Shown: positions 53,439 to 61,812 of the stretch, piece by piece
Position numbering within the stretch: the stretch's first letter is position 1
How the letters are laid out: every line of letters starts with the position of its first letter
Assembly (NCBI RefSeq): GCF_002813245.1
Contig: NZ_PHUF01000003.1
Coordinates: 62,001 to 126,000, forward strand
Source of the DNA: Novosphingobium kunmingense
GTDB lineage: Bacteria > Pseudomonadota > Alphaproteobacteria > Sphingomonadales > Sphingomonadaceae
Reading direction: 5' to 3'
Length of the DNA stretch: 64,000 nucleotides
The notes under the pieces: model-generated
Databases searched by the model: none
Told to the model about the DNA's origin: nothing
The model's input: the letters and a program-made list of their open reading frames with translations, nothing else
Made by a program: the position numbers and the translations under genes

Positions 53439-54698
53439 TCAGAAGGTCGTCGGATTTTCCAGCGGCGGATCGCTGCGGTGCGCCGCGGCGTGCATTTCCG
53501 CAGCCTTCATCACCCGCAGCATGTTCCGACTGGCCAGTTTTTCGAGGTCGCCCTGGCTCCACCCACGGCGCGCCAGTTCAGTGAACAGCGCGGGATAGGA
53601 CGAGACGTCCTCCATTCCATCGACGGCCCGTTCGATCCCGTCGAAATCGCCCCCCAGCCCGACGTGATCGGCCCCGATCCGCCTGGCGATGTAATCGAGA
53701 TGATCGGCGACCGTGGCGATCGATCCGTAAACGGCCGGGTTGGCCTTGTCCCAATCAGCCAAGCCCGTCGCCACGCGCGCCGGATCGCCGACATGAAGCG
53801 CCTTCAGCCGCGCTTCCTCGCCGGACCGCAAGGCGCCACGCTGGCGGGTCGCCTCGGTCACGTAGGCAGGGTAGAAGTTCACCATGACGATCCCGCCGTT
53901 GGCCTTGATCGCGTCGAGCGCCGCGTCGGGAACGTTGCGAGGATGGAGGTTGACAGCCCGCGCGTTCGAATGGCTGACGATCACCGGCGCGCGCGCCACG
54001 GCCAGCGCATCGAGCATGGTCTTTTCGCTGACGTGGGCAAGGTCGACCAGCATGCCGAGGCGCTGCATCTCGCGCACCACGTCCTTGCCGAAGGGCGTCA
54101 GGCCCTGTAGCATGGGCACATCGGTGGCGCTTTCCGCCCAGGCGAGGTTCTTGAAGTGGGTCAGCGTCATGTAGCGTGCGCCGAGCGCATGCATCTGGCG
54201 CAGCACGGCCAGCGAACCGCCGATCGAATGCCCGCCTTCCATGCCGAGCAGCGAGGCGATCCGCCCGGCCTTGCGCGCCTGGGCAATGCAGGGGGTGTCG
54301 GTGCACAGTTGGAGGTCGCCCGGATAGCGCGCGATCAGCCGCTTCATCACATCGATCTGCTCGAGCGTCGCCTGGACCGCCTGCGGTTCGGGCAAGTTGG
54401 CCGAGACATAGACCGACCAGAACTGCGCTCCGACCCTGCCGGCGCGCAGGCGTTCGAGGTCGGTCTGCATCGCGCCGATGCCCTTGGCGGCGTCCCCGGT
54501 ATTGGCCGTATCGCGGAAGTCGAAGCTGCCCAGCACGTTGTTGCGCCGGTCGCGCAACTGTTCGGGGACGTCGTTGTGCCCGTCGAACACCGGCGCCGCC
54601 GCAAGCGCGGCCGCGGCTACCTGTTCGGGCGTCCGTGCCATGACGGGTTGCGCCGCGACAACGCAGAGGGACGCGGCGGCTAGGAGGAACGGGCGCAT
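53439..54698 (-). CDS. Exported membrane-dipeptidase (M19) family protein
   Basis: This is a 419-residue protein with signal peptide (cleavage near VMA-RT) and the M19 renal dipeptidase fold: metal motif VFDGHNDVPEQL (H-x-D), GMEGGHSIGGSLAVLRQM (bridging Glu), MTLHFK-like LTHFKNLAW, VDLAHVSEKTML (His), VIVSHSNARAV (His), and VGLGGDFDGI (Asp). It hydrolyses dipeptides with bound zinc in the periplasm. It is convergent with the small membrane gene. Confidence 0.93.
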   Translation of the reverse strand: MRPFLLAAASLCVVAAQPVMARTPEQVAAAALAAAPVFDGHNDVPEQLRDRRNNVLGSFDFRDTANTGDAAKGIGAMQTDLERLRAGRVGAQFWSVYVSANLPEPQAVQATLEQIDVMKRLIARYPGDLQLCTDTPCIAQARKAGRIASLLGMEGGHSIGGSLAVLRQMHALGARYMTLTHFKNLAWAESATDVPMLQGLTPFGKDVVREMQRLGMLVDLAHVSEKTMLDALAVARAPVIVSHSNARAVNLHPRNVPDAALDAIKANGGIVMVNFYPAYVTEATRQRGALRSGEEARLKALHVGDPARVATGLADWDKANPAVYGSIATVADHLDYIARRIGADHVGLGGDFDGIERAVDGMEDVSSYPALFTELARRGWSQGDLEKLASRNMLRVMKAAEMHAAAHRSDPPLENPTTF

Positions 54699-54819
54699 CG
54701 GTTATGTCCTTCGTCGGCAAGGGTTGTTCCCGCCGATAGAGCCGATCCAGCGGCGCGAGGCAAGGCGGGCGATCGCGCGCCTTGCGCGCTGCGCATGGCC
54801 GTGCTTTGCGCGAAAGACG

Positions 54820-55578
54820 ATGACGCTCCTGGCCGATCCCAACGTGCTTGTCGCCGCGCTGCTGGCGGTGCTGATTCTCGGGCTGGCCAAGGGCGGCTTT
54901 TCGGGCCTGGGCGCGCTGGCAACGCCGATACTGGCCCTGGTCCTGCCGCCGACCGTGGCGGCCGCGCTGCTGCTGCCGGTCCTGCTGGTCCAGGACGTGG
55001 TCAGCGTCTGGTCGTTCCGCAAGACCTGGGACCGGTGGATCGTTGCCTGGATGCTGCCCGGGGCTGCGCTTGGGGTGGCGCTCGCCGTGCTGTTCGCCGC
55101 GGCGGTCGATGAAGCGCAGGTCATGCTCGCGTTGGGCGCGATCACGCTGGGCTTCGGGCTCTACCGACTGTGGCTCGAACGGGGCGGACGCAGTGTTGCC
55201 GCTTCGGGTTCGCCCGGATGGGTCGGCACGCTGTTCGGCGTCGCGACCGGCTTCACCAGCCAGATCGCCCATGCCGGCGGGCCACCGTTCCAGATCTGGG
55301 TCACGCCGCGCCGCCTGCCGCACCAGGTCTTCGTCGGAACGAGTTCGGTGACATTCGCGGCGATCAACTGGATCAAGGTGCCCGGCTTCGTCGCGCTGGG
55401 CGTGCTCAACCGCGACGTGCTGGTCGCATCGGCCCTGCTGGTGCCCTTCGCGGTGGTCAGCACCCTGGTCGCCGTCTGGCTGATCCGCCGCATGGATCCG
55501 GCCCGCTTCTATTCGCTGATCTACCTGCTGATGGTTGCACTCGGGGCCAAGCTCGTCTGGGACGGTCTCGGCGGCTGA
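54820..55578 (+). CDS. TauE/SafE (TSUP) family permease
   Basis: This is a 252-residue membrane protein with eight predicted helices. The TSUP repeats are visible as LAKGGFSGLGALATPILALV and GFTSQIAHAGGPPFQIWVTP (with typical AHAGGPP). The family moves sulfite, sulfoacetate or other organosulfonates, usually by export. The ATG at 54820 is chosen as the first before the conserved helix; upstream in-frame codons are in the dipeptidase promoter. It is divergent from the dipeptidase. Confidence 0.88.
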   Translation: MTLLADPNVLVAALLAVLILGLAKGGFSGLGALATPILALVLPPTVAAALLLPVLLVQDVVSVWSFRKTWDRWIVAWMLPGAALGVALAVLFAAAVDEAQVMLALGAITLGFGLYRLWLERGGRSVAASGSPGWVGTLFGVATGFTSQIAHAGGPPFQIWVTPRRLPHQVFVGTSSVTFAAINWIKVPGFVALGVLNRDVLVASALLVPFAVVSTLVAVWLIRRMDPARFYSLIYLLMVALGAKLVWDGLGG

Positions 55579-55662
55579 CCGGAAACGGCCTGGCTCATCG
55601 CCGGGAACGCTTTGGCGGTGACGGCGTTTTTCATCGCGAACCCCCGGAAGGAAGGTCGCCCG

Positions 55663-56172
55663 ATGGAAGCTCGCTACACCCTGATGTCGATCGTCGCCGG
55701 CGGAGTCCTGCTCGGTGCCGTGGCCAGCCAGGCCGTTCCCAGCTCGCCCCTGGCGGTGCAGGAACCAGGCTGGCGCGGGATGATCCAGGATCAATACCGC
55801 TTGGCCTACAGCCCCGTCGCGCGCGGTGGCGGGCCCGAGGATGCGACCGGCGCGTCGCTGGCCATGGTCTCCTACGATCCGAACGCGATTCCGGACAGCT
55901 ACACCCTGCCCCCCGCCTATGCCGAGGCCGATCGCCTTGCCCGCGCCGAGGCTCGCGCAGCCGCCGAGGCCGAGCGTGACTACCGGCTCGCCTATGCCGA
56001 GGCGACGCGGCCCCTGGACCGCGTCACGGTGACGCGCGGCAGCCAGCCCGAGGAACAGGCGGCCGAAACGCTTCAAGACGCGGAAGACCAGGCCGCCTCG
56101 GCCGACCTTTCCGACACCGGCGAAGGGGCCAAGATCCTGACCATGGGCGCCGCCCAGACCACCGATAGCTAG
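55663..56172 (+). CDS. Hypothetical exported protein with Ala/Glu-rich region
   Basis: This is a 169-residue protein. The N-terminus YTLMSIVAGGVLLGAVASQA is a signal or anchor; the middle has PNAIPDSYTLPPAYAEADRL, followed by an Ala/Glu/Arg helix (LARAEARAAAEAERDYRLAY). GGAAGGAAGG precedes the ATG at 55663. The end overlaps the convergent YCII-like gene by four bases. No family is recognised. Confidence 0.7.
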   Translation: MEARYTLMSIVAGGVLLGAVASQAVPSSPLAVQEPGWRGMIQDQYRLAYSPVARGGGPEDATGASLAMVSYDPNAIPDSYTLPPAYAEADRLARAEARAAAEAERDYRLAYAEATRPLDRVTVTRGSQPEEQAAETLQDAEDQAASADLSDTGEGAKILTMGAAQTTDS

Positions 56173-56660
56173 TCGCCCAGGGCCTCGTCGTAGGGGCGCG
56201 CCACGCCGCGGTATTGACCGGCGCGGATCGCGGGGTCGGCCGCCAGAACAGCGTTGGCTTCTTTTTGGCTGCGCGCGTGGAGGAGCACGAAACCGGTGTC
56301 CTTGCCGACCGGGCCGGCGCTCTCGATCACGCCGGTGCGGTGGAGACCCTGCCAGTAGCGCCAGTGGCTGTCGTTGCCGCCTTTCTTCAGGGGTTGGCCC
56401 TTCTTCCAGGAGGGGCCGGGACCCATCACCACCGCGAACAGCTTGCCGCCCTTGCGCTTGACCGCCGCCTCGTCGGCGTCGCTGACACGGGCGTTGCCGG
56501 TCGTCGGCTTGTCCGGATCGACCGTGGACGGACGCGGAATCGGCGGCCTTCCGGTGCGCGGTGCGGCGCTTGCCGGCATGGTGATCGCCAAGGCGATCCC
56601 GGCCGCGAGTGCCACGGCGTCAAGGCGCCGCGGTCGGCGGCGTGGCTGGTTCGAAAACAT
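56169..56660 (-). CDS. Exported YCII-like domain protein
   Basis: This is a 163-residue protein with an N-terminal signal (LDAVALAAGIALAITMPASA). The C-terminal part is a small ferredoxin-like YCII-type domain: KLFAVVMGPGPSWKKGQPLK, HWRYWQGLHRTGVIESAGPV, FVLLHARSQKEANAVLAADP. The YCII family is of uncertain function, and the exported position is unusual for it. Probably periplasmic. Confidence 0.75.
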   Translation of the reverse strand: MFSNQPRRRPRRLDAVALAAGIALAITMPASAAPRTGRPPIPRPSTVDPDKPTTGNARVSDADEAAVKRKGGKLFAVVMGPGPSWKKGQPLKKGGNDSHWRYWQGLHRTGVIESAGPVGKDTGFVLLHARSQKEANAVLAADPAIRAGQYRGVARPYDEALGD

Positions 56661-56803
56661 GGGCGACCCCTCGCTCCCTCGAAAAAACGTGTGCCGATCG
56701 CTCTGCGCCGCGAAGCTTAACCGGACCTTTCAGGTGCGTCATGCCGTGCCGGGTGCGCGGCAACCGGCTTGAAGCGGGCTCGCACCACGGTTAGGCCAGC
56801 CCC

Positions 56804-57298
56804 ATGGCCTTTCGCTCGTTCCGATCCCGCCTGCGCGCCTTCCAGGTCATGCGCGGCAATCCACCCGATCCCGGTTTCGTCGCCGATCTCGAGTTTCTCG
56901 AGAACCGCGACCTCGACCTGTCGGTGCGGCTGGGCGCCATGCTGGGCTTCAACGCGCTGCTGATCACCATCGGCACGCACCCGATCTCGGCCAGTCCGGG
57001 CGCGCCGCTCAGCGTCGACGCGGCGACGCAGCCGGTGTTGACCCTGCTCAGCCTGGCCGGGATCGTCCCGCTCATCCTGTCTTGCGGCTTTGCCCTGCGT
57101 GCCATGCTCCTGGGGGAGGAATTCGACAGCGAAGGAATGGACGACGACCAGGTTGCGCGCCGACGGCTCTATTCCGCCTTCGTCCATTCGATCGACGTCC
57201 AGGCCCGCCTGCTCGGCCTCGCCATCCGCTCGACCGTGCTGGGCGGCGTGCTGACCCTGGGCGTCTGGGCGGCCATCCTGTCGATCAAGATGGCCTGA
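56804..57298 (+). CDS. Hypothetical membrane protein with two to three helices
   Basis: This is a 164-residue protein. The N-terminus contains FVADLEFLENRDLDLSVRLG; helices follow at AMLGFNALLITIGTHPI, LTLLSLAGIVPLILSCGFAL and STVLGGVLTLGVWAAILSI. An acidic loop (GEEFDSEGMDDDQVARRRLY) lies on one side. The gene ends 7 bases before the convergent lipoprotein gene. No characterised family is recognised. Confidence 0.75.
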   Translation: MAFRSFRSRLRAFQVMRGNPPDPGFVADLEFLENRDLDLSVRLGAMLGFNALLITIGTHPISASPGAPLSVDAATQPVLTLLSLAGIVPLILSCGFALRAMLLGEEFDSEGMDDDQVARRRLYSAFVHSIDVQARLLGLAIRSTVLGGVLTLGVWAAILSIKMA

Positions 57299-57305
57299 CC
57301 GTGGT

Positions 57306-57914
57306 TCAGGCGCAGCCCTCGACGTAGGTGAGCTGCGGCTGAATTCCCACGTGCATGATGCTGACCCGGCCGTTCTCGCCGATCTCGAAGCGCAGGCGCG
57401 GGTCGTTGCCCGGCTGGGTCAGGTATTTCGCAGGGGCGGCGACGTACTTGTGGGGTTCGGAGCGGAAGCCCGGAAAGGACTTGAGCACATCGGCCTCGCT
57501 CGAGCCGATGCCGACCCCCTCGACCAGCTTGACCGTCGAGGTCCCGCCGACGCTGATCCGGCGCACCGTACCGCCTTCGGCCAGTGCATAGACGCCGGGA
57601 TAATCGGGCGAACTGTAGGTTATGCAGGACGATCCCGGCGTCTGCGCCCCGCGCACCGCGAAGCGGCTGGTGGCGGGCACGCTCTTGCCGATCACGAGAT
57701 CGCCGAGTCCCTCGAGCTTGAGGGTTATGTCTTTCGGCGACGGGCTCGCCGTGGGGCTGGCCGTCGCGCCCGGCGCCTCGGTTGGCGCAAGCGTCGCCGC
57801 GTCGGACGCTTCCCCGCTTGCCGATTGGTCGGCGGCGGGCGCTTCGGGAGACGAACAGCCGGCAACCAGGGCCAGGCAGGCGAGCGGCGCCAGGGCGCGG
57901 GACAAAGCGGTCAT
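57306..57914 (-). CDS. Hypothetical lipoprotein
   Basis: This is a 202-residue protein with lipobox LVAGC (Cys20), a Ser/Ala/Pro/Thr-rich linker, and a compact C-terminal domain: ITLKLEGLGDLVIGKSVP, GVGIGSSEADVLKSFPGFRS, RLRFEIGENGRVSIMHVG, ending in a Cys. Two Cys residues (SSCITY and VEGCA) could form a disulfide. The repeated LVIGKSVP / GIGSSEADVLKSFP pattern recalls BamE/SmpA-like two-helix beta domains. Function is unknown. Confidence 0.75.
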   Translation of the reverse strand: MTALSRALAPLACLALVAGCSSPEAPAADQSASGEASDAATLAPTEAPGATASPTASPSPKDITLKLEGLGDLVIGKSVPATSRFAVRGAQTPGSSCITYSSPDYPGVYALAEGGTVRRISVGGTSTVKLVEGVGIGSSEADVLKSFPGFRSEPHKYVAAPAKYLTQPGNDPRLRFEIGENGRVSIMHVGIQPQLTYVEGCA

Positions 57915-57969
57915 GCAAGAAACAACGCACCCGCGCAGGCCGCGTTCCCCGGCAGGCCTGTCCGGCAGC

Positions 57970-58335
57970 TCAGTGCGCGTGCGCGGGCGGACCGAACAGG
58001 ATCAGTTCGACCGGCTCCTCGCCTTCGACATAGCCGTCGTGACCCGGCGGGATGTCGAAGAAATCGCCAGGCACGATGCGCGTTTCGACCCCGCTTTCGA
58101 TCATCCGCACCACAAGCCTACCCTTGAGGCTGTAGCCGATATGGTGCGCGGGGCACGAGGGCGGGTTGCCCAGCAGGGGCTTCTCGTCCTTCTCCCAGGT
58201 CCAGCCCGGTTCGAATCGGGCCAGCATGCCGCTCGCCCCGCCCCGCATCTGGACGACGCGGATGCCGCCGGCATGCCGCATGTCGAGATGCTGGTCGGGC
58301 TGGTCGAAGTGACGGATCTCGATGGATGGTTCCAT
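57970..58335 (-). CDS. Cupin domain protein
   Basis: This is a 121-residue single cupin: metal motif 1 around PAHHIGYSLKGRLVVRM and motif 2 around PGDFFDIPPGHDGYVEGEEP. The start MEPSIEIRHFDQPDQHLDMR and GMLARFEPGWTWEKDEK resemble cupins often annotated as sugar- or signal-binding. No operon partner of clear function: the membrane gene upstream is in the same direction. Confidence 0.82.
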   Translation of the reverse strand: MEPSIEIRHFDQPDQHLDMRHAGGIRVVQMRGGASGMLARFEPGWTWEKDEKPLLGNPPSCPAHHIGYSLKGRLVVRMIESGVETRIVPGDFFDIPPGHDGYVEGEEPVELILFGPPAHAH

Positions 58336-58399
58336 GGTGTCCTCCTGCTTGCTGGGCGCAGCGTCTCATGAACGGGCAGGCGCGACAAGCGCAGGCGGG

Positions 58400-58723
58400 T
58401 CACACCCCATGCAGCAGCATGGCCAGGAAGGCGAGGGTAAACAGCGCATCACCCGCCAGGACCAGCCCTACAGCCTTGGGGAATTCGCCCCGCCGCACCG
58501 CCGGGCCGAGCAGCGCGATCACGCCGATCTTGCCCAGCACCCCGGCCCACAGGATCGGCAGGAAACGCGCTGGATCGCCCGCGACAAGGGCATAGACCAG
58601 GCCAAAGCAGACGACGAGCAGGCCGACCACCCGCGCGTCGCGGCCAGCCTCCTTCTGGAGCAGTCCCGCCCCGCCGATCACCAGGTTATAGGCCGCCGCG
58701 GCCCACAGCACGATCTCTCCCAC
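58400..58723 (-). CDS. Small four-helix membrane protein
   Basis: This is a 107-residue protein that is almost entirely hydrophobic helices (VLWAAAAYNLVIGGAGLL, VVGLLVVCFGLVYALVA, ILWAGVLGKIGVIALLG, AVGLVLAGDALFTLAFLAML). The LGKIGVIALLGPAV and AGDALFTLAFLAML segments are typical of short membrane proteins of unknown role. It is between the LysR and cupin genes, in the same direction. Confidence 0.75.
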   Translation of the reverse strand: MGEIVLWAAAAYNLVIGGAGLLQKEAGRDARVVGLLVVCFGLVYALVAGDPARFLPILWAGVLGKIGVIALLGPAVRRGEFPKAVGLVLAGDALFTLAFLAMLLHGV

Positions 58724-58750
58724 CTTCGCTCCCCCCTTTGTCTTTGTCCC

Positions 58751-59689
58751 TCAGTCCCCGGTGCCGGTGCGCCCGGGCAGGCTGGACGGCACACTGCCGC
58801 CTTCGTTCAGCGGCTGGACGCTGCGCGCGACATAGTCGGTCACGCAGTCGATCACCGCGCGGATGTGCGGCTGGCGGCGGGCCTGGTCGGTGGTCACCAT
58901 CCAGCACGGCGTGGTCAGCTCGGGGATTGGCGGGATGACGCGGACCACGCCCTTCAGGCTGTCGCCGATGATCGTGGGGAGCAGCGCCGCGCCGATCCCG
59001 GCGCGCACGCCGGCGATCACGCTCGACAGGCTGGTGACGCGCTGCACGATCCGCCCGCCGGGCGCCGCCGCGGTCAGCCAGCGGGCAAAGCGGTCGAACG
59101 GAGCGGAGGTTTCGACGATCAGCGGATAGCGTTCGAGCCCTTCCGGGGTCTCCGGCCGGCCCAGCCGCGCGACCAGTTCGCGTTCGGCATAGACGCATTC
59201 GTGCAGCTCGGTGAGCCGCCGCACCACCAGCGTCTCGCCCTCGGGCATCGGGCCGAAGCGGATCGCGAAGTCGACCTCGCCGCGCGCAACGTCGAGATTC
59301 TCGTCGGTGGAGATGATCTCGACCTGCACGCCGGGCAGGTTGTCGTGCAGCCCCGCGATCGCCGGAATGACCCAGGCGCTGGCGGCGGATTCCACCGTGG
59401 TCACCCGCACCGTGCCCGACAGGCGGCGCTGCTCGGACTGGACCGCCTCGGCGAAGGCCCCGGCGGCGCGTTCGACCGCCTCGGCATGGGCGACCAGCGC
59501 CTCGCCCCGCGCGGTCAGGGCATGGCCCGATGCGGCGCGCGAGAACAGCTCGACCCCGAACTGCTCCTCGATGAACGCGATCCGCCGCGATACCGTCGCC
59601 TGGCTGACCCGCAGCTTGCGCGAGGCTGCCAGCGTGCTGCCGTCCCGCGCCACGGCGAGGAAGTATTTGAGGTCGTTCCAGTCGAACAT
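58751..59689 (-). CDS. LysR family transcriptional regulator
   Basis: This is a 312-residue regulator with the LysR winged helix-turn-helix (about 1-60: FDWNDLKYFLAVARDGSTLA, ASRKLRVSQATVSRRIAFIE) and a two-lobed effector domain (TVRVTTVESAASAWVIPAI, VDFAIRFGPMPEGETLVVRR, SVIAGVRAGIGAALLPTIIG). It is divergent from a tiny ORF at 59837. A perfect inverted repeat (59717-59734) sits in the shared region, consistent with self- and target regulation. Confidence 0.95.
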   Translation of the reverse strand: MFDWNDLKYFLAVARDGSTLAASRKLRVSQATVSRRIAFIEEQFGVELFSRAASGHALTARGEALVAHAEAVERAAGAFAEAVQSEQRRLSGTVRVTTVESAASAWVIPAIAGLHDNLPGVQVEIISTDENLDVARGEVDFAIRFGPMPEGETLVVRRLTELHECVYAERELVARLGRPETPEGLERYPLIVETSAPFDRFARWLTAAAPGGRIVQRVTSLSSVIAGVRAGIGAALLPTIIGDSLKGVVRVIPPIPELTTPCWMVTTDQARRQPHIRAVIDCVTDYVARSVQPLNEGGSVPSSLPGRTGTGD

Positions 59690-59716
59690 CGGCGGTTTCC
59701 CTCGCCTTCCGGGGGA

Positions 59717-59744
59717 CTATGCATCGCTGCATAGCCCCTATGCA
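59717..59744. promoter_or_regulatory. LysR-type operator: inverted repeat plus third half-site
   Basis: CTATGCA (59717-59723) and TGCATAG (59728-59734) form a perfect 7-bp inverted repeat with a 4-base centre, containing T-N11-A. A third CTATGCA stands at 59738-59744. The site is 28-55 bp upstream of the LysR ATG and about 93 bp upstream of the small ORF, the usual place for LysR binding. Confidence 0.6.
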
Positions 59745-59836
59745 AGAACAGTGTTCCACCCCCCGGCGCGTCCTCATGTATCTCATATCCATCGGGCAGG
59801 AACGGTTCCGGCCCGCGACACCAAGGAGAGAAAACC

Positions 59837-59935
59837 ATGACCGCCACCCGCCTCAACGCCGCCGCATCGGCCGTACTCGCCACGCTGTTCAGCTTCGCCT
59901 TCCTGGTCCAGGTGATGCCCGCCACGGTGATCTGA
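59837..59935 (+). CDS. 32-residue hydrophobic micropeptide divergent from LysR
   Basis: This ORF encodes a single helix (ASAVLATLFSFAFLVQVMPA). AAGGAGAG lies six bases before the ATG, the best ribosome site in the region, and a strong terminator follows 41 bases after the stop. A gene-sized unit with its own Shine-Dalgarno, start, stop and terminator, divergent from LysR across an operator, supports a real small membrane peptide. No family is recognised. Confidence 0.6.
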   Translation: MTATRLNAAASAVLATLFSFAFLVQVMPATVI

Positions 59936-59975
59936 CCCGTGCAGCGACACAAGACCCGGACGGGGCGCAAACCAT

Positions 59976-60006
59976 AAAGGGCCTGGCACACCGCCGGGCC
60001 CTTTTT
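59976..60006 (+). terminator. Rho-independent terminator after the micropeptide gene
   Basis: AAAGGGCCTGGC pairs with GCCGGGCCCTTT (one T-G wobble) across a short ACACC loop, followed directly by a T-run. Orientation matches the micropeptide gene at 59837. Confidence 0.85.
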
Positions 60007-60248
60007 ACATGGGCCAGCGCCGCACCCCGCGCCGGAAGTTCACACCGAAGTTCACAGGGTACATGCGAGGAAAACCGCCCTTCCCAAATACGCGCTTTGC
60101 GATGGCCGAATAGGAGGAGGCTGCGAAGCGCATCCCGCTACCAGGCCACAAAGCGGGAGTGTAGGAAAGCGGGGCGATGCCGCCCGCGCTGACCCGAACC
60201 GAAGCTGCTGGCGCAAAGGCCGGTGCCGGCCTAAGCGCGGTCGCACCC
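60007..60248. other. Intergenic stretch before DUF188 gene
   Basis: About 240 bases carry no credible CDS. A short in-frame extension (from 60177) of the DUF188 frame lacks the coding pattern of that family. Confidence 0.5.
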
Positions 60249-60966
60249 ATGTCTGCCCTGTCCCCGCCCGCTGACCTCGCCCCGCCGGACGATGCCGTGA
60301 CCGTGCTGGTCGATGCCGACGCCTGCCCGGTGAAGGAGGAGATTTACCGCGTGGCCGAACGCCACGGCGCGCATGTCCGCGTGGTCGCCAACCAGATGTT
60401 CCGCGTGCCCGTAAGCGCGCGGGTGAAGCGGGTGACGGTGTCAGACGCCTTCGACGCGGCGGACGACTGGATCGCCGCCCACGCCTCCCCGCGCACGCTG
60501 GTGGTGACCGGCGACGTGCTCCTCGCCGACCGCGCGCTGAAAGCCGGGGCGACCGTGCTGGCCCACACCGGCAAGCCCTTCGACGCCGTCAGCATCGGCA
60601 GCGCCGTGGCCACCCGCGCAATCATGGCCGACCTGCGCGCCGGATTGGACGGCCCGCTGGGCGGCAGCGGCGGTGGGCCGGCGCCGTTCCGCAAGGAAGA
60701 CCGCTCGCGCTGGCCACCCGCGCAATCATGGCCGACCTGCGCGCCGGATTGGACGGCCCGCTGGGCGGCAGCGGCGGTGGGCCGGCGCCGTTCCGCAAGG
60801 AAGACCGCTCGCGCTGGCCACCCGCGCAATCATGGCCGACCTGCGCGCCGGATTGGACGGCCCGCTGGGCGGCAGCGGCGGTGGGCCGGCGCCGTTCCGC
60901 AAGGAAGACCGCTCGCGGTTCCTGCAGGCGCTGGACCGGGAGTTGGTGCGGTTGGGGCGGGGCTGA
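60249..60966 (+). pseudogene. DUF188 (YaiI/YqxD family) gene frameshifted by a 104-bp tandem triplication
   Basis: The N-terminal part matches the DUF188 family: VTVLVDADACPVKEEIYRVA, VRVVANQMFRVPVSARVKRV, VVTGDVLLADRALKAGATVL and HTGKPFDAVSIGSAVATRAI. The normal C-terminus (KEDRSRFLQALDRELVRLGR) ends at 60966 but is out of frame, because 60607-60917 holds three copies of a 104-bp unit. Removing two copies gives an intact 169-residue protein. As written, the reading frame from 60249 runs on to 61007 with two aberrant C-terminal stretches. Either a true mutation or an assembly error. The biochemical role of the family is unproven. Confidence 0.82.
60607..60917. repeat. Perfect 104-bp tandem repeat, three copies
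   Basis: Copies start at 60607, 60711 and 60815 with TGGCCACCCGCGCAATCATG; the third ends at 60917, one base short of a full unit. I see no mismatch between copies. The unit length is not a multiple of three, so copy numbers 1 and 4 keep the DUF188 frame and 2 and 3 break it. Confidence 0.97.
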
Positions 60967-61123
60967 CCACTTTTCGCAGCTCTAAATTGAACCATGGCGC
61001 AAATTGAGGGAGCCTCGCGATCTGCGCAACCTTAGGCCACCGGCACTCGCCCTTGCCAAGATCTCCTTCGCCGAAGCTGCTCAACCGTCGAACAGTCTAT
61101 ATCAACTATGTCACGAGTTTGGT

Positions 61124-61807
61124 TTAGTGGAAGGTACGATCCTGCGTTTCATCCGGGCCGGCGTTGGTAGCCCTTTCAAATGTGCTGGCAAGCTGCACAC
61201 CCAGGTAGTGCTTCAATATCCCTTCCATTTCGGACACATCAACGCTGCCAGCTTCGAGCGCTCGATCCGCAGCCTCAAGCGCCGCGTAATAGGGTTTTCT
61301 GCCAGCAGCGATTTGCTCTGGAATAGTGACAGTTCCCGGCAACCTGTCTCCAATTTTCGCGCACAAAACCAGATATGACACGGCACGAGAGGTGCGACCG
61401 TTACCATCCAAGAAAGGATGTATCCAATTCAAGCGCCACATCACATAAGCGCACAGCGTCAGGGGTGTTTCGTTATCCCAGTTTTCATTGACCCAGTCGC
61501 ACATTTCCTCAATGAGCGCCGGGACTTGGCTCTCGTGCGGCGGTTGGTGGCCGCTCAATTCAATTCGAACAGGTGCCGGGCGCCAAGTTCCTGCAAACCG
61601 CGACAACCCTTCCAAAGCCAGCTTATGCAACCCCAGAATCGTTGAGGGACGGAGCTTAAAAGGCCTCCCATCTCGTGCGACCGTGTCAATCGCGTCCAAA
61701 ACAGCGTCAAATTGGCGGACTGCGTTTGCGGCCTCTTGGCGTGCAATCTCTTCCGGATCAGTTAGCAAATCCGGCTCTTGCCCAACGCTTTCCCGTTTGC
61801 CCTCCAC
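61124..61807 (-). CDS. Fic domain protein (probable AMP/nucleotidyl-transferase)
   Basis: This is a 227-residue protein with the full Fic motif HPFLDGNGRTSR (catalytic His130), preceded by the flap region FAGTWRPAPVRIELSG and HQPPHESQVPALIEEMCDWV. The motif is canonical, so AMP transfer from ATP to a protein is likely. No inhibitory (S/T)xxxE(G/N) helix is obvious in the protein itself. A 55-residue gene ends 5 bases upstream and may encode the inhibitor. It starts with GTG at 61807. Base composition is visibly lower in GC than the rest of the window, suggesting transfer. Confidence 0.88.
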   Translation of the reverse strand: MEGKRESVGQEPDLLTDPEEIARQEAANAVRQFDAVLDAIDTVARDGRPFKLRPSTILGLHKLALEGLSRFAGTWRPAPVRIELSGHQPPHESQVPALIEEMCDWVNENWDNETPLTLCAYVMWRLNWIHPFLDGNGRTSRAVSYLVLCAKIGDRLPGTVTIPEQIAAGRKPYYAALEAADRALEAGSVDVSEMEGILKHYLGVQLASTFERATNAGPDETQDRTFH

Positions 61808-61812
61808 CAGCG

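Noticed and set aside
53755..56076. A 773-codon minus-strand open frame
   Set aside because: It runs through the dipeptidase in a wrong frame and is antisense to the TauE permease; no recognisable domains.
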